NCBI GenBank assembly: GCA_905250125.1
Contig: CAJNOL010001385.1
Span: 1-64,000 of the forward strand
Direction: 5' to 3'
Source: Rotaria sordida
Taxonomy: Eukaryota; Rotifera; Eurotatoria; Philodinida; Philodinidae
Length of the DNA: 64,000 bases
Shown here: positions 20,954 through 35,420 of the stretch, piece after piece
How positions within the stretch are numbered: position 1 is the first letter of the stretch
Layout of the letters: each line of letters starts with the position of its first letter
Notes under the pieces: model-generated
The model's input: the letters and a program-made list of their open reading frames with translations, nothing else
Database searches by the model: none
What the model was told of the DNA's origin: nothing
Position numbers and translations under genes: made by a program

Positions 20954-23900
20954 TATTATCTATAATATAGGAAGAAAAACGACAATATTCATATACATAT
21001 ATATATGTGCTTTTGTTTCTTCTTTTGAACATGTATAGAAATGAGAGATGTGTATATAATACGTTCAGCGCTTTGCTCTATTCTCTCTCACTCTCGTTTT
21101 TTTTTCTTTCTCTTTAACGAGAAATTCTCCCCTCTCTTTGACTTCTTATAGATGATCATCATCACCATCATCATCGATCAATCTTTCTGTTGAAAAAAAA
21201 AAAAAAAAAGAAATTTGTTCTTGTCCTAACCAATATTTATTTTCTTCGTACAGAATCTCAAATATTGAAACATTCAAAAAAACAACAGTGAGAAAAGAAT
21301 TGTTTGAATTTTTCTTTTTTCTTCTTCTTTGTCGCCTTCTTATCAACACTTGGCTAATTCGCACGATAAAAATATTGATGTAGGGAAACATCTTGAGACA
21401 CGACACGACACAACACAACCAGACTTCGTGCAGATGTGTGTTCATATATGTGTATCTAAAGATATCATGATCTTTTAATTCATCTAAGACCTTGCTTGAC
21501 TAATCTAACGATTTTGAAATTGATGGATAGATAGAGAAAAGTAAGAATTTATTGTTAACGCAGTAATGCACGAGTGTATTTCGACAGTGGGCTCTTGTTA
21601 ATCATTTAATTGCTTTTCTCCTCATCTAACAAAAGCTTTAGGGAAAGAAAAAAAGAAGACGAAAAAGAAGAAGAAGGAAGACGACGATGGCAGCAGCTGG
21701 AACAATGCACAAGCTCATATATATACGCATAAGAGAGGCTTCTGAGAATGTACGTATGAATGTATGAGCATTTTATTGGGTACTTACTCGTATTCGTTTC
21801 ACATAGTATGTGTTATAGAACTGATGACAACTTGAAATGATCGACATTCGATCCATCTTTCTCTTATTCAGTGTTTTTTTTCCTCTTATCGCTTGCATGT
21901 AATGAGCTGTTCGATTGTATAGATGAGTATGAAAAAGGTCTCACGCCAGGTTATCATTCGTGAATAATTCACTCGGCAATGTGTATAAGTGAATTGATAT
22001 CATCCTGTGTGTCAACCTCATTAGACATTAACGGGTAGGAAAGAGAAAACAAACTTAACAACGAACATTCATTCGAATGATAATTCCATTTGCACGCTGC
22101 TAAAATAAGATGAAACACATATATATATATACACAATTTTTTTTGGCAGCTTTCTTTAGAACATGAATAAGAAAATAGACAAGAGTGATGCAATTTAATT
22201 TTTTTTTCTCTTTTTCGTAATGTTTTTTTTCCTCGGGTATGAGAGATGAGCTCATTACATTATGTTTTCACTAGAGAATTTTTTTCTTATTATATATGTT
22301 ACAAATAAGATTAGATATTCATTCTGAACAATCTCTTTAAAAATAGAAAATGATTGACTTAAGGCGGTTGTCTCCGCCCATAGGATCTATTTCGTTTTTC
22401 TTACTTTATTTGCTTCATAATTTTGCGAGATTGATATGAGATGAAGCAGGAATAAGAGTGTAGTTTGAACAACGATTAACATTGATGATAATAATAATAA
22501 ACTCTCTCTCTCTCTCTCTTTGCCTACTTTACTGATCCTATATACATATATATATACTAGAATATAGTGCACTTGACAATTGCCTTGCAATGCTGTTAAC
22601 TGTATACAGAAAAAAAAACGAATTGTTTACATTCGATCTTAATCAACTTGTATATGATGTCGGCGCCTCAAGGTCATCGAATAGATAAACCAGTCTCAAT
22701 TCGTCATATTGAATGACAAAACATCATCTTATATTTTTGAATGATCTTTTTTTTTGTCCAACCCATTTCTATCGCTCTCTCTTTCTCTCTCTCTCTCTAT
22801 CTTTTATTCTTTGTCCCATACTCAATCATTCACATCCATAAACTCCCTTTCAAGTGAGTGTGAAAATGAATCAAAAAAGGAAATCCTGGATCGATCGATC
22901 TATCGTTTCATTGTTTTGTCATCATTTCTTACTTTATATATATATATGTATATGTATGCTCGAAGCGACAAAATAAATTAACAAAGCACAGTTTAGATAC
23001 AAGGCGGCAAACATCAACAATAGAACAAGTTGTGAAATCACAGAATTATTTGGACACGCGTCACTAGACTTGCGTAGAATTAAAAAACAAAAAAGTAAAG
23101 AATAAGTGACCAGACGGTTCCTCTTATCGATGATCATTTCTCATGGGTACATTCTCTTTGCATTATGTTCACACACGTTAGATTGACAGACTGTTTGGCA
23201 TAGTCTCATTCTTTTTTCATTTTTTTTTTCATCTTTATTCAAGAGTTAATTGTCCTTTCTGAAGTCTAGTCACCGTCACGAGCATGATTGTATACATATT
23301 GTGATGTATGTTCATTGATGGTCAACACACCTTTCATTAAATGTATCGGAAGAGCGAACGGCACGTCTTCATGTAATTTAACTGGTGTTGCATACTAAAA
23401 ATTTTGTTTTATTGTCTAGTTGTCACTAACAACGCATTTAACCAGCAGCCTCAAGGTGTGATGTAATGATGGATGCCCGCCTGCTAAGATAATGTTACTC
23501 GATTAGTCAAACCCTATGTAACCATAATGAAAAGGCAAATGACATTCGAATAGTCACTTTTTCTTCTTCCTTTTTTTTTCTTCCACTGTCTGGCTCTCGG
23601 TTTTTTTTTCTTTATTACAGACACTGATTATCTTTCAAATTTATATCCAGGAAGTGCATTGACCCGAACATGACAAGACGGTGTTAGTTTCTTTTCTTTT
23701 CTTTTCTTTGTTTCAATCTCATGGTATACATAGAGCAATATAAAACTATTCACGTCATTGTGAATGACCATTGCAATTAATTAATCATTTTCTCTATGTA
23801 ATCATCAACATCATATGTGCGTGCCTATTCTCGTGAGTTATCCTGTTGGATATAGAATGTCATCAGGCCAAAACTGAATGGATATGATCTCACAATATGA

Positions 23901-26194
23901 TATATATGTGTATGTTCATATCGTTCAAAATTAGTTATCAGCAAACAACATATAAGCAGTCAAGCCTCACGAACATATCTCATTAGTAATAACACGAAAT
24001 AGTCGACAGGTGAATGTCTGAAGGTCTATTATCATCATGGTCATATAACATTAATAAAAATTACTTTGAAAGTATTCTTAACAGATATAAGTATCTTAAA
24101 AAAATTCTCGAATGAATAATACGGAAATGAAAAGAGGGAAAGTATGCAATATAAAAGAAAAAAAAAAGTAGAAAAAGGTGATGAAATGTCCAGACTATCT
24201 GACACAAGAAGCAGGCAGAATGAAAAGTAATTAAGCGAAAAGAAATTATAAGTATGACGTAAAAGTTGAATGCATAAGAAAGAAAAATTGACAGAAAGAG
24301 AAAGAAAGTACTTGAACTAGAAAGAACGGATTAAAATATTGCACAAGACAGATTCTAAGTTTCATCTCTTCTAATCTTTCAAGAATATGAACATGTAAAA
24401 GAAAACTTAATGACATATGATCAAATGATTTGATTAAGAATAAAACTAAAAAAAGACTAAAATCATAATCTTCTTTTCTAGTATTTATAGTATACTTGAA
24501 AAAAGAAATAAAAATCAAATCTTTTCACACATTGAAAATGTTATTTATCGATATAATAAAATTTTTTATAATTATCAAAATATTGATTTATTTAGCATAT
24601 ACATGTGAATACAATTTGTGATCTAGTTAATCGATCCGTTTTGTGTCTCTATTGACTTTTTACTATGCCAATCACGTTTCAATGACCTTCGTTCAATCTT
24701 TAGAGCAAAAAAAAAAACATCGACAAATTATAACAATTGACATTTCTTTTGCTCATTTGCACGAGTCTAAATGTCAAAATGACAACTATTTACTAAGTAC
24801 TAATAAATGTTAAATTCTTTTTTTTTTATGAACTCCTCTGATTTCTTACACTTGTATCTAATAAAATTATGTAGATTTCCATCCCGCCCGAATTTCTATC
24901 TATATATGCATTCATTATCTTCAAACGAGCAATTCTAATTGAGACAAGAGAGGTGCAACAAGCTTATGTGTATATATACTTACAGAAAATTGGTGGAACA
25001 TGTTTCCGCACATTTGAAGCTATATCAAATGATAGCGGCGACAACAGCGGATAGCTAAGAGAGTAATTTCCATATGGAGATTAACTCTACTGCATGAATG
25101 TCGCTGCCAAGCTGGTGTGGAGAGAGCAATTGGTACTGATTACGAAACTAATAGTAGTAGACTAACATATTGTGTTGTTCTTTTATTAATGTATTATATA
25201 TTACAGTCGTACAATACACATTACTAATTATATCTATATCGTTATCACACAATGATGTACAACAAAAAAAAAACAAAACAAAGAAGAATCATTTGTCAAT
25301 CATAAAATAAAAAAAGAATGATTGAATATTTCTTTCTTGTGTATTGCATAAGATATTATATTAAAGAAGAAAAAAAAAAAAGTTGACCTCGTACACAACA
25401 GGTGGTCAGCATTTTTTTTTTTTGATGAAATCATTTACATTTTAAATTGGTTTTTTTTTTATATAAATGAAACAGCTGGGTTCAAAAAATGATTATGATG
25501 TCATGTGTTGTTTTTTGTCTTTCAAAGCTTTTGTAAAGCTACTTGTCAAATATTTTGTCAAGCTCAGTATATCAATTGATAAAATATGAAACATAACATT
25601 TCATAGTGTTACGATAACAATATAAGGACGTGCGTCTGCCTTTCAATACATGTATCAAGTTCTATGTCTCTACAGACTATAATTGTCACTTATGAGGTGT
25701 ATATATATATGTATGTGATACAGACCGATTACGCTTATGAACGCGTCTCGCCGTACTGTTCCTTGGTATATATAAGCATCAAGTTGACGAATGTAGAACA
25801 ACAATAGGAACATTTGTACCTCTTCACTTTTGATAAGAGAAAAGCGCGGCATAGTACCGATCGATTTTCGATAGTGATGAAATGCATCACTTGAGTATAA
25901 GTAAACTAAAAGCGTGAATAATAAAATGCGAGCACTCACTCAATCGTCATCATCAAGAATAGATATTCAATTTCTATTCTCATATTATATATGATGAATA
26001 ATAACACTTGCATGGCTTTCAGACTGTTCTTTACTTTGTTCAAATAACATTCTATAGATTGATGATCATCAAATAAAGTTTCATGATTTATAAAGAACTA
26101 AAATCATTAGATATGGTCTTTTTTTTTTCCTTCTTTATTTATAAATTTAAATATGCTAATAACAATAACAGACGAAAAAAAAAATAATAATAAT
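20954..26194. other. Long non-coding interval
   Basis: No gene can be supported. CT-rich microsatellites lie at 22501-22521 and 22776-22799, and A/T homopolymers are common. The longer open frames are fortuitous, without family resemblance, and contain dinucleotide repeats. The first 1-2 kb probably includes the promoter of the cadherin-like gene, and the right end holds the 3' region of the macroglobulin gene. Confidence 0.4.
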
Positions 26195-29100
26195 TTAACA
26201 ATTATATAAAAACGACTGAAAAACAACACAAAAAATGATTGTAAAGAATGAAATTTCAATTCTTAGACTTATAGCATAATAAGGACAATATGGACATTGA
26301 TATGAACCACATACATCACAAATATCAAGACCAAAAAGTGTACGTAATGTGTACATTGATCGATTAGCACTCCCTATACAAGAAATAAAATAAAAAATCA
26401 TAGTAAATTTAAAGTGATCAATAAAGATTTTACATGGTTCATGCCATTCATATGCTTTCATTTCATAGTAACGTGTCATATTAGCAACAGGTATAAAACG
26501 TTTAAGTTCAAATTGCCAACAAATAGGAGTTGTATCAAACTAAATGAAATATATATGAATATATTATGTTATTCTATAGAGAAAATAAATTTTAATGAAT
26601 TTTACAAATTCAAAAAGAAAATTAAGTGAATTTGGATAATTTTCAGCATCACGAAGATTTCTTACAATACCAAAGCCAACTAAATCTTTAAGAAAACGTT
26701 CTTCTATTCGATAACCTGTTGGAATTTCAATTGTAAATATTGACCAACCAGATCGATAAGCTTTTGTAGGACCTGGTAACCATCTGTTTAATTCAAAAAT
26801 TTTATGAAAAAAATATGCTGTTTCTTTTATTTTTCAAACAAATGATTACATACGTAACACATGGTTCATATAATAAATAACTAAAATTATATTTCTGTGA
26901 TAGATGAACATCTAATGATAAATGAAATGCTTGATATGGAATTGGACGAATAAGTTCAGGAAATTCAACATTGGCTGTAACTATCATCTATAAAACATAA
27001 AACATTGAATTTTTCTTTTTTGATATGAACATTATAGTTTCAGATATCGACATATCATTTAAAATCAAAGATTTAATATTTGTAGTTTTTCAAACAAACT
27101 ATCAAAATTAGTAGATGAAAGAAAAGATATGTGTAAAGGATTAAGAATTCATTAACTGATGTCGGAAGATTAATTATATAAATCTAAATATTTTATTTTT
27201 ATTTTTCTTACTTGAACAAGTGAATATCCTATTCCATATGTATCAATAAAAATTCTTCCATAAACTGTATTTATTGCATATTGTTGTAGATCAATAATAT
27301 TGCTATCAGTAATTAGAAAAGGTTCACCTTTTTGAGATATATCATTCGTTGGTGATATACTTATACGTAAATTATATTGTTGTATTGTATGACCATGTCG
27401 AATAGCATAATAAACAAGAGATTTTAAAGCAAAAAATGAATCATAACTTGAACACCAACCAGCAACAAAATTTCGTCGTGTTTGTAACCAATTTACTATT
27501 GGTTTTCCTAATAATGTTTGTGCACGAAAAATATATGTTAATAAAGCAAATGATGTTGATGAAATTGCATGTGCTTCTAATTCTGATTCCCATTTTGGTA
27601 ATAAATGTTCTGTTACAGTTCCATATCCAATTCTATTCGATGGTAAATCAATATTTGACCAATACATACCATCAGCACCTTCGAAGAAAAACAAAAACAA
27701 AAACAAAAAAGAATAACAAGTCAATATTTTAGATAATAAAAATTATAATTTTACTTTTTCGATGTCGACTAATTAACATATTAAAAGCATTATCTTTTTC
27801 TGGACTATTAACAATATGTAATGCATATGTTGTTATTGCTAATTCAAATGAATCTTCAATTAGCTAAAAATGTATTTTAGAAAAATAAATAAATAAAATT
27901 TTGAATATTAAAAAAAGAAAAAACTTTTCACATACACGATAATATTTTTCAAGCCAAATTCGACCACGATCAATAGCATCACTCATATCTTCTTTAATTA
28001 ATCCATTTATATCGGTATTCATTTTTAATGCAATTAATACTTGAGCTGTTAATGATAAATTTAATGGTAAACCTGTATCAATCGAATGTAATAAAGGCTA
28101 AATTTAGAAATAAATAAATAAATAAAATCGAAATAATTTTATTGAGATTTCTTTACTTGAAATTTTTCTCGATCAAGAATATTACTATGTTCTTTCCATG
28201 AACCTTCAGGAGATTGATGTGTTATAAGCCATTTTGATGATTTCGCACGTACAGATGGATCTATAAAAAGATTATATTGTTCCCATTCCGCTTGTGCTGC
28301 ATCTTTTAATGCAAGTAATACCCATGATGTTAACCTTAAACAATTGAATTATCATATTAAAAAAAGAAATTTGCAAATATTTTATGTGTTATTCTTATTT
28401 ACCATACACTAGTTTCATTTTTCCAACCAAAATTACTAAATGCACCATCATGTATACCCATATCTGATCCATCATCAAAATAAAATGCCATTAAACGATT
28501 ATATTCTTAATAAATAATTCATTGTTTTTTTGCTATAGAATAACTGATGATTATTACCTATATTAGCAAGATCAAGTAATTGATAAAGTTTATCTTGATC
28601 AAAAGCTTTTGCACCATGACCTTGTCTTAAATAAATTATATCATAAACCATAGATGAAAAACCGATTAATGCACCTTCAGCAGGTGCAACTGTTTTATAG
28701 ATAAGATTATCTGATGTAAGTGGTGTATCTTGTCCTTCCCAAAAATATGGTCCAGCAACATCACCTATTAATTCAATAATTAAGAAATAGGAAAATTTTT
28801 ATTTTATTGATTTACCTGACACATAAACAGTAGCTTTAGCTGAACCAGGTATATAAAGAAAATAATTTTTTAATGGTAATATATAATTTTCTGGTATAAC
28901 AATATCATATTCAAGCATTTGTCGAGGTGTATGTTCAAGTGAAAATAATGTTGATGTCGAATAATAATTTGTAATTCCTTCATACTTAATACAAGCAAGA
29001 AAAAAAATGAATAATTGCTCAATTTATATTCAATATAATAAATCATACCACAACAGTGATTGATTGTGTCCTTATATCCCGTTTAACTCCTGTTATACCT

Positions 29101-32100
29101 TCAATAGTAACATCAATCGATCCAGCAGTTAATGGTAATATTGGAATATAGATACGTCTTGTACTACTTGGATAAAGCTGAAAATATTAAGAAATTTTTG
29201 TAAGAATTAAATAAATTTTCTTTTTTCTTTTTCTTTTACAATAAGAAGTACGTGATGTTGTCCGTCAGATGTTCGTGGTGCAAACGAAGATACTTGTCCA
29301 TGTTGATCAAGATTGATAAAACGATAATTTGGTGAAGCATGTAAAATAATTAAAGCCTAGATACAAAGAAAAAAAAAATTTATTGGAAATTTTTTCTATT
29401 TCATCAAAAAATCATTGATTAATAACCTCAATACGATGTGTTTGAAAATTGAATACATCAACACGAACACCTATTTGTTCACCAAGTCGAACTCTTGGTG
29501 GAATCTCAACAGTAATAAAAAATTGTCTTGTACCTTCAAACTAAATTATACATCATTAAAAAAACTAAAAACTAAACGTTTCAAAACGAAATCATTTTAC
29601 TGTAAGAATACTAGGTAAAACTGAAAGACCATTTTGTTGACTAATTGAAAATGCTGAAACAATCCAAGTACCAATGACATGTGGAACTTCAACACGTAAT
29701 TGAGCTCGACCATCTGGATACGATGAAACAGATGTCCAAGCGAATGATAAATCAAAAAAACGTTCCCAATATGGCCATAAACGTTTATTAATCGGTGTAA
29801 ATGATGGTCCAGATCTTTCAGGACCTATTATAAAAGAAAATGAAACAAATTTTATCTTATTTCTTTTTTGGATTTTATTATTTTTTTCAATACAAACAAT
29901 CAAGTTCATCAGCTCCATCTAAACAATTAAAAATACCATCACATTTTTCACTAATTGTATAACATGAACCATCATTACAAGTCAATCGATTTCCTAATTC
30001 CGCACAAAATTTTTCTTCTTCCTCTTCATTAATAACTATTTCTATATCAGTTAATAGAAAAAGACCAGCTGAACGAAATGCTCGATATGCATTAGCTGCA
30101 ATCGATTGTCCAACACGATAAACTTTTTCTGATGGTGTTAAAAAATTCGAATACCATGTTATATTTGGACTTGGATGAGCAGCTATGTCATATTCATATA
30201 ATTCATTATAAATCTATTAGAATATTAAACACAAAGTTGTATTAGATTTATTTAAATATATTTAGATAACATTCGATAAACAATAAAATTTCAAACTTTT
30301 TTTGTCTAATCATATCTCTGAGAAAATTCCTGGTCGATATTGAGTTATAATTTTTCTCTGCTAATACTTTCCTTACGAGAGAACATTCCCAGGTGTCTTG
30401 CTTCGATTCCGTTTGCTTATATGTCATTTGATGGAGGATCTCGAGTAGGTAAAAAGCCTACAAGGTTTGCGATCGACAGCTTTTTCTTTGGAAATTACGA
30501 CCACTTTCCTGATTTTCCCAGAGAAAACTAGCATAAAAAGAAAAATTCATAACTCCACTATGGAAACTCATAGAGAGTCAAAATTTGTTTTGATGATAGT
30601 CTTAAGGGTCTTCTGTATACTCTGAAAGTTTAACAATTCTATCGCTCTCTTTTCCCGAGTTATAGAACATTTCTATAAGTAAGGGTGTGGATGTGGACAA
30701 AGGGAGCACTGGCACCTACACTCACACCCACATCCTTACGTATAGAAATGTCCTATAACTCGGGAAAAGAGAATGATAGAATTGTGAAACTTTCAGAGTA
30801 TATAGAAGACTCTTAAGGCTATCATCAAAATAAATGTCGGCTCTCTATGAGTTTCCTTGATGGAGTTACAAGTTTTTCTTTTTATGCTAGTTTTCGCTGA
30901 AACAATCAGAAAACTGGTCGTAACTTCCAAAGAGAAAGGTGTCAGTCGGAATCCTTTTAGGCTTTTTGCCTATTCGAGATCCTCTATTGAATGATATATA
31001 AACGAATGAAATCGGAGCGAGACACCTGGAAATGTTCCTTCCATGATAATCATTCATTACTATTAACTCAATTTGAAATAGAAAAAGAAAACAGGAAAAA
31101 AAGACATTTCCATTGTCTCTTTCTCTATGGAAAATTATTCAGTCTCAATTCAGAATGCAGAAGACCATTTAGATCTAAGCAAGATGGTACCGGCACTGAT
31201 GGAAATTTCATCGGGACCAATTTTTTTTTGTCCGAGACCAGAACTCAGACCGAGAGCAGGATCAAAACTTTGTCATTAGGAACGATGCTTTTTATGGTCG
31301 TGTAAAACTTGTGTCGAATGTCATGTTGTCACGACTCATGTGTTCTAAATAGCTATGGACAAGATGGTTTCGGTCTCGGCGGAATTGAAACCAAAAACGA
31401 TTGATTCCCCGCATGTTTAAGTATGATAAAATTTTGTTTACATACATCCATTTCAAGTAGATCATTTCCACCATATAATTGATATTGAGCATATTCTGTT
31501 CCAGCAAATGCAACACGTGCTTGTGGAGGTCCATAAGCAAGTAATTCAACTGTATCACCAGTTAAATCTTTTCTTTGATTTATTGTTAAATTAAGTACAA
31601 CTGTATCCGATGTAATATTAACATGAAAATGAATAACATCAGCAACAAGTTCACCTGTAACATCGATAAAATAGGCAAGAATATGTGCTGATGGAGCCAT
31701 ACGACGTGTTACAGCAACATAAACTGTTCGTTGACGTGATCCACGCATTAGGACTGTATCTGTATAAACAATACGACTTGCTGAAATGATCTAATGAGAG
31801 AGAGAGAGAGAGAAAAAAAGCAACAATTAAATTCTAAAAATTTTAATAAGAAAATTTACATGATAATGAACAATTTCACAATAACGACTGACATTAACTG
31901 TAAAAGTCATATAATTATCAATCTAAAAAAATGATTGAATTATTATTATATTTATTTGAAAAATAAATTGAATTTGATTATACTCGAGGTTCTAGTGTAC
32001 TCGTTGTAATTTGAATATATGTTTGACTTTGTGATCGATAACGAACAGAACGTTGTTCAATAAATGCTGTTTGAATAAATTCATTGTTAACAAATAATTC

Positions 32101-35100
32101 AGCCTAAAAAAACAAAAACAAAAACAAAAAGATACTGTATAAGTAATCGAAATTGAAAACACAAAAACAAAACCACAATAAATTTTACTCGAATAGACAT
32201 ATACATTGTTTGATTTTGATTTGGAATAATAAATTGATGTTTTACAATCGAATCATCAGGTATTGGATAATCAATTGAAGCAAGTGATAAACCAGTATCA
32301 AAATTAGTTTGGACTCGTACATAAGTTTTATTACGATCAAAATCAACAGCTCGAAATCGGCTTTGATCACCATTAAGTACGGCAATCTTAAAAAAAAAGA
32401 AAAGAAAAGAAAACAATATCAAAAATAATTTATTCATTGAATTTATTTTACGTTAGCTGTATAGGACATTGAAGGTTTAAATACACCGGATTGTCTATTA
32501 AGAAATTTCATTCGATATTCTGTTTTATAAAATGATGTAAGAAACGATGAATTTGTTGTTTCATTCCATATTGGATCATATACAGTTGCTGTAAATATTA
32601 ATTCACGATTTGTTAAATCACCAAATACACTAGTTGCTTCTGACATTGGTATAACAAAATCCGCACGACCATCAAACTAAATTCTAAAATATTTATTTTT
32701 AATTATCTATCATAACTTACTTCTTTATAAGGAAAATCAAGTTTTGGTCCTGGTGCATCTGGTACTGGAATAATATTCACTGCTGGTTCAAATGTATCAT
32801 CGCTATTTTTTAAACGCACTGTTAATCTCATTAAACCGTCAACACCACGTCCAGTTGTATAACTAAATTAAACATTAAATGACATTTTTTTTAAACAGCT
32901 GGATAATATATCCCAAAACAGGAAAAGTATTCCATTTCCAGCAGAAACGGTCCACCCTGCTCCACCATCCTCACAAAGTCAAGGAGAAATGTTTTCTTAA
33001 AAAATACAGTAGTCGTTACTTTAATGCATTTCGTACGAAAGAAATCCTTCAACTATTCCTATCTTTACAAGCAACAGCCTGAACAGATTTAAGAAGATAT
33101 CAATTACATTACTTTTATTTCACTCTAAGAAGAAAAATGAAATAATAACATATTTTTGATTTTTTTTTCTATAATGTTCAACATCTAGTTCAAATCTAGA
33201 TAGTGACTTTAATAGCCAATGGAGATTTTCTTTATCAAAATTTCATAGATGAACTATGACGATAAGGTTTCTGAAAAAATAACCGGAAATGGTAGTTATA
33301 AGGTCCCAAAAAACTTTGTCAGAATTATTTTTTAACAATGCCATTTGAAAGAGAACAACATTCTGGACAAAATGAGAGATCGCCGCATTTTGTTGTGCTT
33401 TAAAATAACATTGTTAAAAAGTAATTCCGACAAAGTCTTTTAGAATTTGATGACTACTCTGTTCGGTTTTTTGGAAACTTTGTTATCATAGTTGAGTTGT
33501 GAAAGCTTAGTATAGAATGGATTAGATAGAAAGTAAGAATTTTAATATTGACTACACACTAAACCGAAATTTTATTTTTTGCCTGGTCAATATTAGAACT
33601 TGACCAGAGATAAATTTATACAATAAAAATGGTTCAAATCCAAATAGAATAAATACTTTTTTTTTATTCAACAATGTCTTTTCATTTTACTAAACCATTT
33701 ACACTACAAAACATTTTAATCTATTAATACATATTTATACAACCATCTCTTTTTGAATGGCATTTTGTTGAACAAAAAACTCTCATTGTTTTTTTTTATA
33801 TGCAAGCATTGCTTTGTAGCGCACTTGCCTATACAATCGCATATGCGACTGATTGCAGAGATAGACAACTCAGAGGTTTTTATGATCCAAGTCAAGTCAA
33901 AAAACGATTATGTATTCTCATTTAACCACTTCCAAGTTGGACTTATTTATTATGTGCTTAACATCCATAGACATCAAGATTCTCAAGTACTTCATGAGAA
34001 TGAAAAAGAAAGTTCGACTAGCATTTCCTTATCTGAAATACATTAACAATTTTCGTTCTTTTTTTTTCACTCTACTTTTAGTAAAGCACCTAATTGTATG
34101 AATCTATCTCTAGTCGAATTCTAATTTTGTCTATAATATATGTTTAAACTCGTTCGATCTATTTCTCTTTGATATGTATAATTTTATGTACAGTAAACCA
34201 GTTCTTCATCAACAAGAATTATGTCTTCATCGACTGATCGTATTGTCTACTGTTGTATTTGAAATAAAAAAATGAACATACTTTGCTGTAACAATTCCAT
34301 AAATAGTTGGTGATGCAATATTAATAAAAAATGGTAATGATACATTAACTTCAATTTTTTTTTGTACTATATAAGATAGAGATAAAGAAAAATGTTAAAT
34401 TATAATAAGAAGAATAATTATTCTTACAAAAAAAATCAACTAAAAATGTTTTTTCAGCTCCTGATTGTTGAGCTTCACAACGAATTCTATATGTACCAAA
34501 AGCAATAAATGAAGCAAATTGATATGATAACTCAACATAACCTTTTGAAGAATAAAAATAAATAATTATTAAATTATTTTAATATTAAAAATAAAATAAA
34601 CCCCATGTTGTTTGTAAATTTAGCCAACGTCTTAAGACATTATTCATTGGACCCTAATATTAAATCTTATAAATTTTTATTTTTTTATTTTTTTATTTTT
34701 TTACTTACTATAATATAAACATTAACCGTACTAAAATAACCACGTAAATCTGAATAGACTGGAATACATCGAAAATTAACTATAAATAAATAGAATTTTA
34801 TTTTTATTTATATTTTTTTTCTTTTATTTTCACCCATTTTTTCATGTCTATACATTGGTTTATCTAATTGTATAAAAATTGAAATAGATTTTACATGAAA
34901 AATCACATTTGTTTCATTATAAAATACAACATCACCATCAGGTAGTGTTCCTCGAACATATATTCTATAAGAACCATTTGGTGCATTTTGTGGTACTTGA
35001 AATACAATTGCTGTTGGAATTTTTGGTATTAAACTTTCTTCATTTGCTGCTATTTCATCATTTTGATTAAATAATGAAACAGCTACATTTGTTAATGGCC

Positions 35101-35420
35101 ATTGATCATTTAAAATTGTTACCCAAACAGAAACAATATCTGAAGGACGAACTAATTTAGGACCAACAATCATATAATTTCTGAATAAATAAAAGAGATA
35201 TCATCAAATGATTTCTTTTAAAATAACAAAAAAAGAAAACAGATATATACGATTCAAGTTTACGATGAGCATATGTTGAAAGTATTCGTCGTGGTTCATA
35301 TAGATGTGATGGTGGTTGAATACCATCAGCAAAAGGAGATTGTCGACGTATACGATTAATTTGTTCTGAATTTGTTAAGATTATACGAAGACTTATATAT
35401 AATAAAAGATATTTGAACAT
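26195..35420 (-). CDS. Thioester-less macroglobulin/TEP-family protein with LDLa module (Mcr-like)
   Basis: I reconstruct 28 exons joining in frame to about 1607 aa. Main exons (high to low): 35251-35420, 34834-35180, 32721-32862, 32452-32676, 32189-32386, 31446-31790, 29898-30213, 29601-29824, 28558-28764, 27212-27678, 26606-26783, 26195-26373. After a signal peptide come macroglobulin domains (SIFIQLDKPMYRHEK, PPRVRLGEQIGVRVDVFNF). An LDL-receptor class A module lies near residues 713-750 (FCAELG to DGADELDC), where the bait region would be. The alpha-alpha toroid follows (DGAFSNFGW, WLTSWVLLALKDA). Where thioester proteins have GCGEQ this one has PAEGALIGF (about residue 1028), so no thioester can form. 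The C-terminus has CDVCGSYQCPYCPYY and a hydrophobic tail, perhaps a membrane or GPI anchor. LDLa plus thioester loss is the hallmark of insect Mcr, which acts in septate junctions and phagocytic recognition. Function in this animal is inferred. Confidence 0.88.
30339..31072. repeat. Large foldback element in a macroglobulin-gene intron
   Basis: Arms of about 330 bp meet near 30705. For example CCCGAGTTATAGAACATTTC at about 30654 pairs with GAAATGTCCTATAACTCGGG at about 30746, and GGTAAAAAGCCTAC near 30449 pairs with the inverted copy near 30960. The element fills most of the 1.2 kb intron 30214-31445. It has no coding capacity and is a strong candidate for a long hairpin in the pre-mRNA. Short ORFs here are shadows of the repeat. 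Confidence 0.85.
33249..33496. repeat. Small inverted-repeat element in intron
   Basis: GAACTATGACGATAAGGTTTC on the left and GGAAACTTTGTTATCATAGTT on the right are inverted. Inner matches follow, including ACTTTGTCAGAATTATTTTT and its inverse AAAAGTAATTCCGACAAAGT. It lies within the 1.4 kb intron 32863-34281 of the macroglobulin gene. Confidence 0.65.

Noticed and set aside
22501-22981. Ser/Leu-rich ORFs around CT repeats
   Set aside because: They are translations of CT microsatellites.
30991-31305. Plus-strand ORF near the macroglobulin intron
   Set aside because: It lies in the foldback arm and flanking intron on the opposite strand of a well-supported gene.
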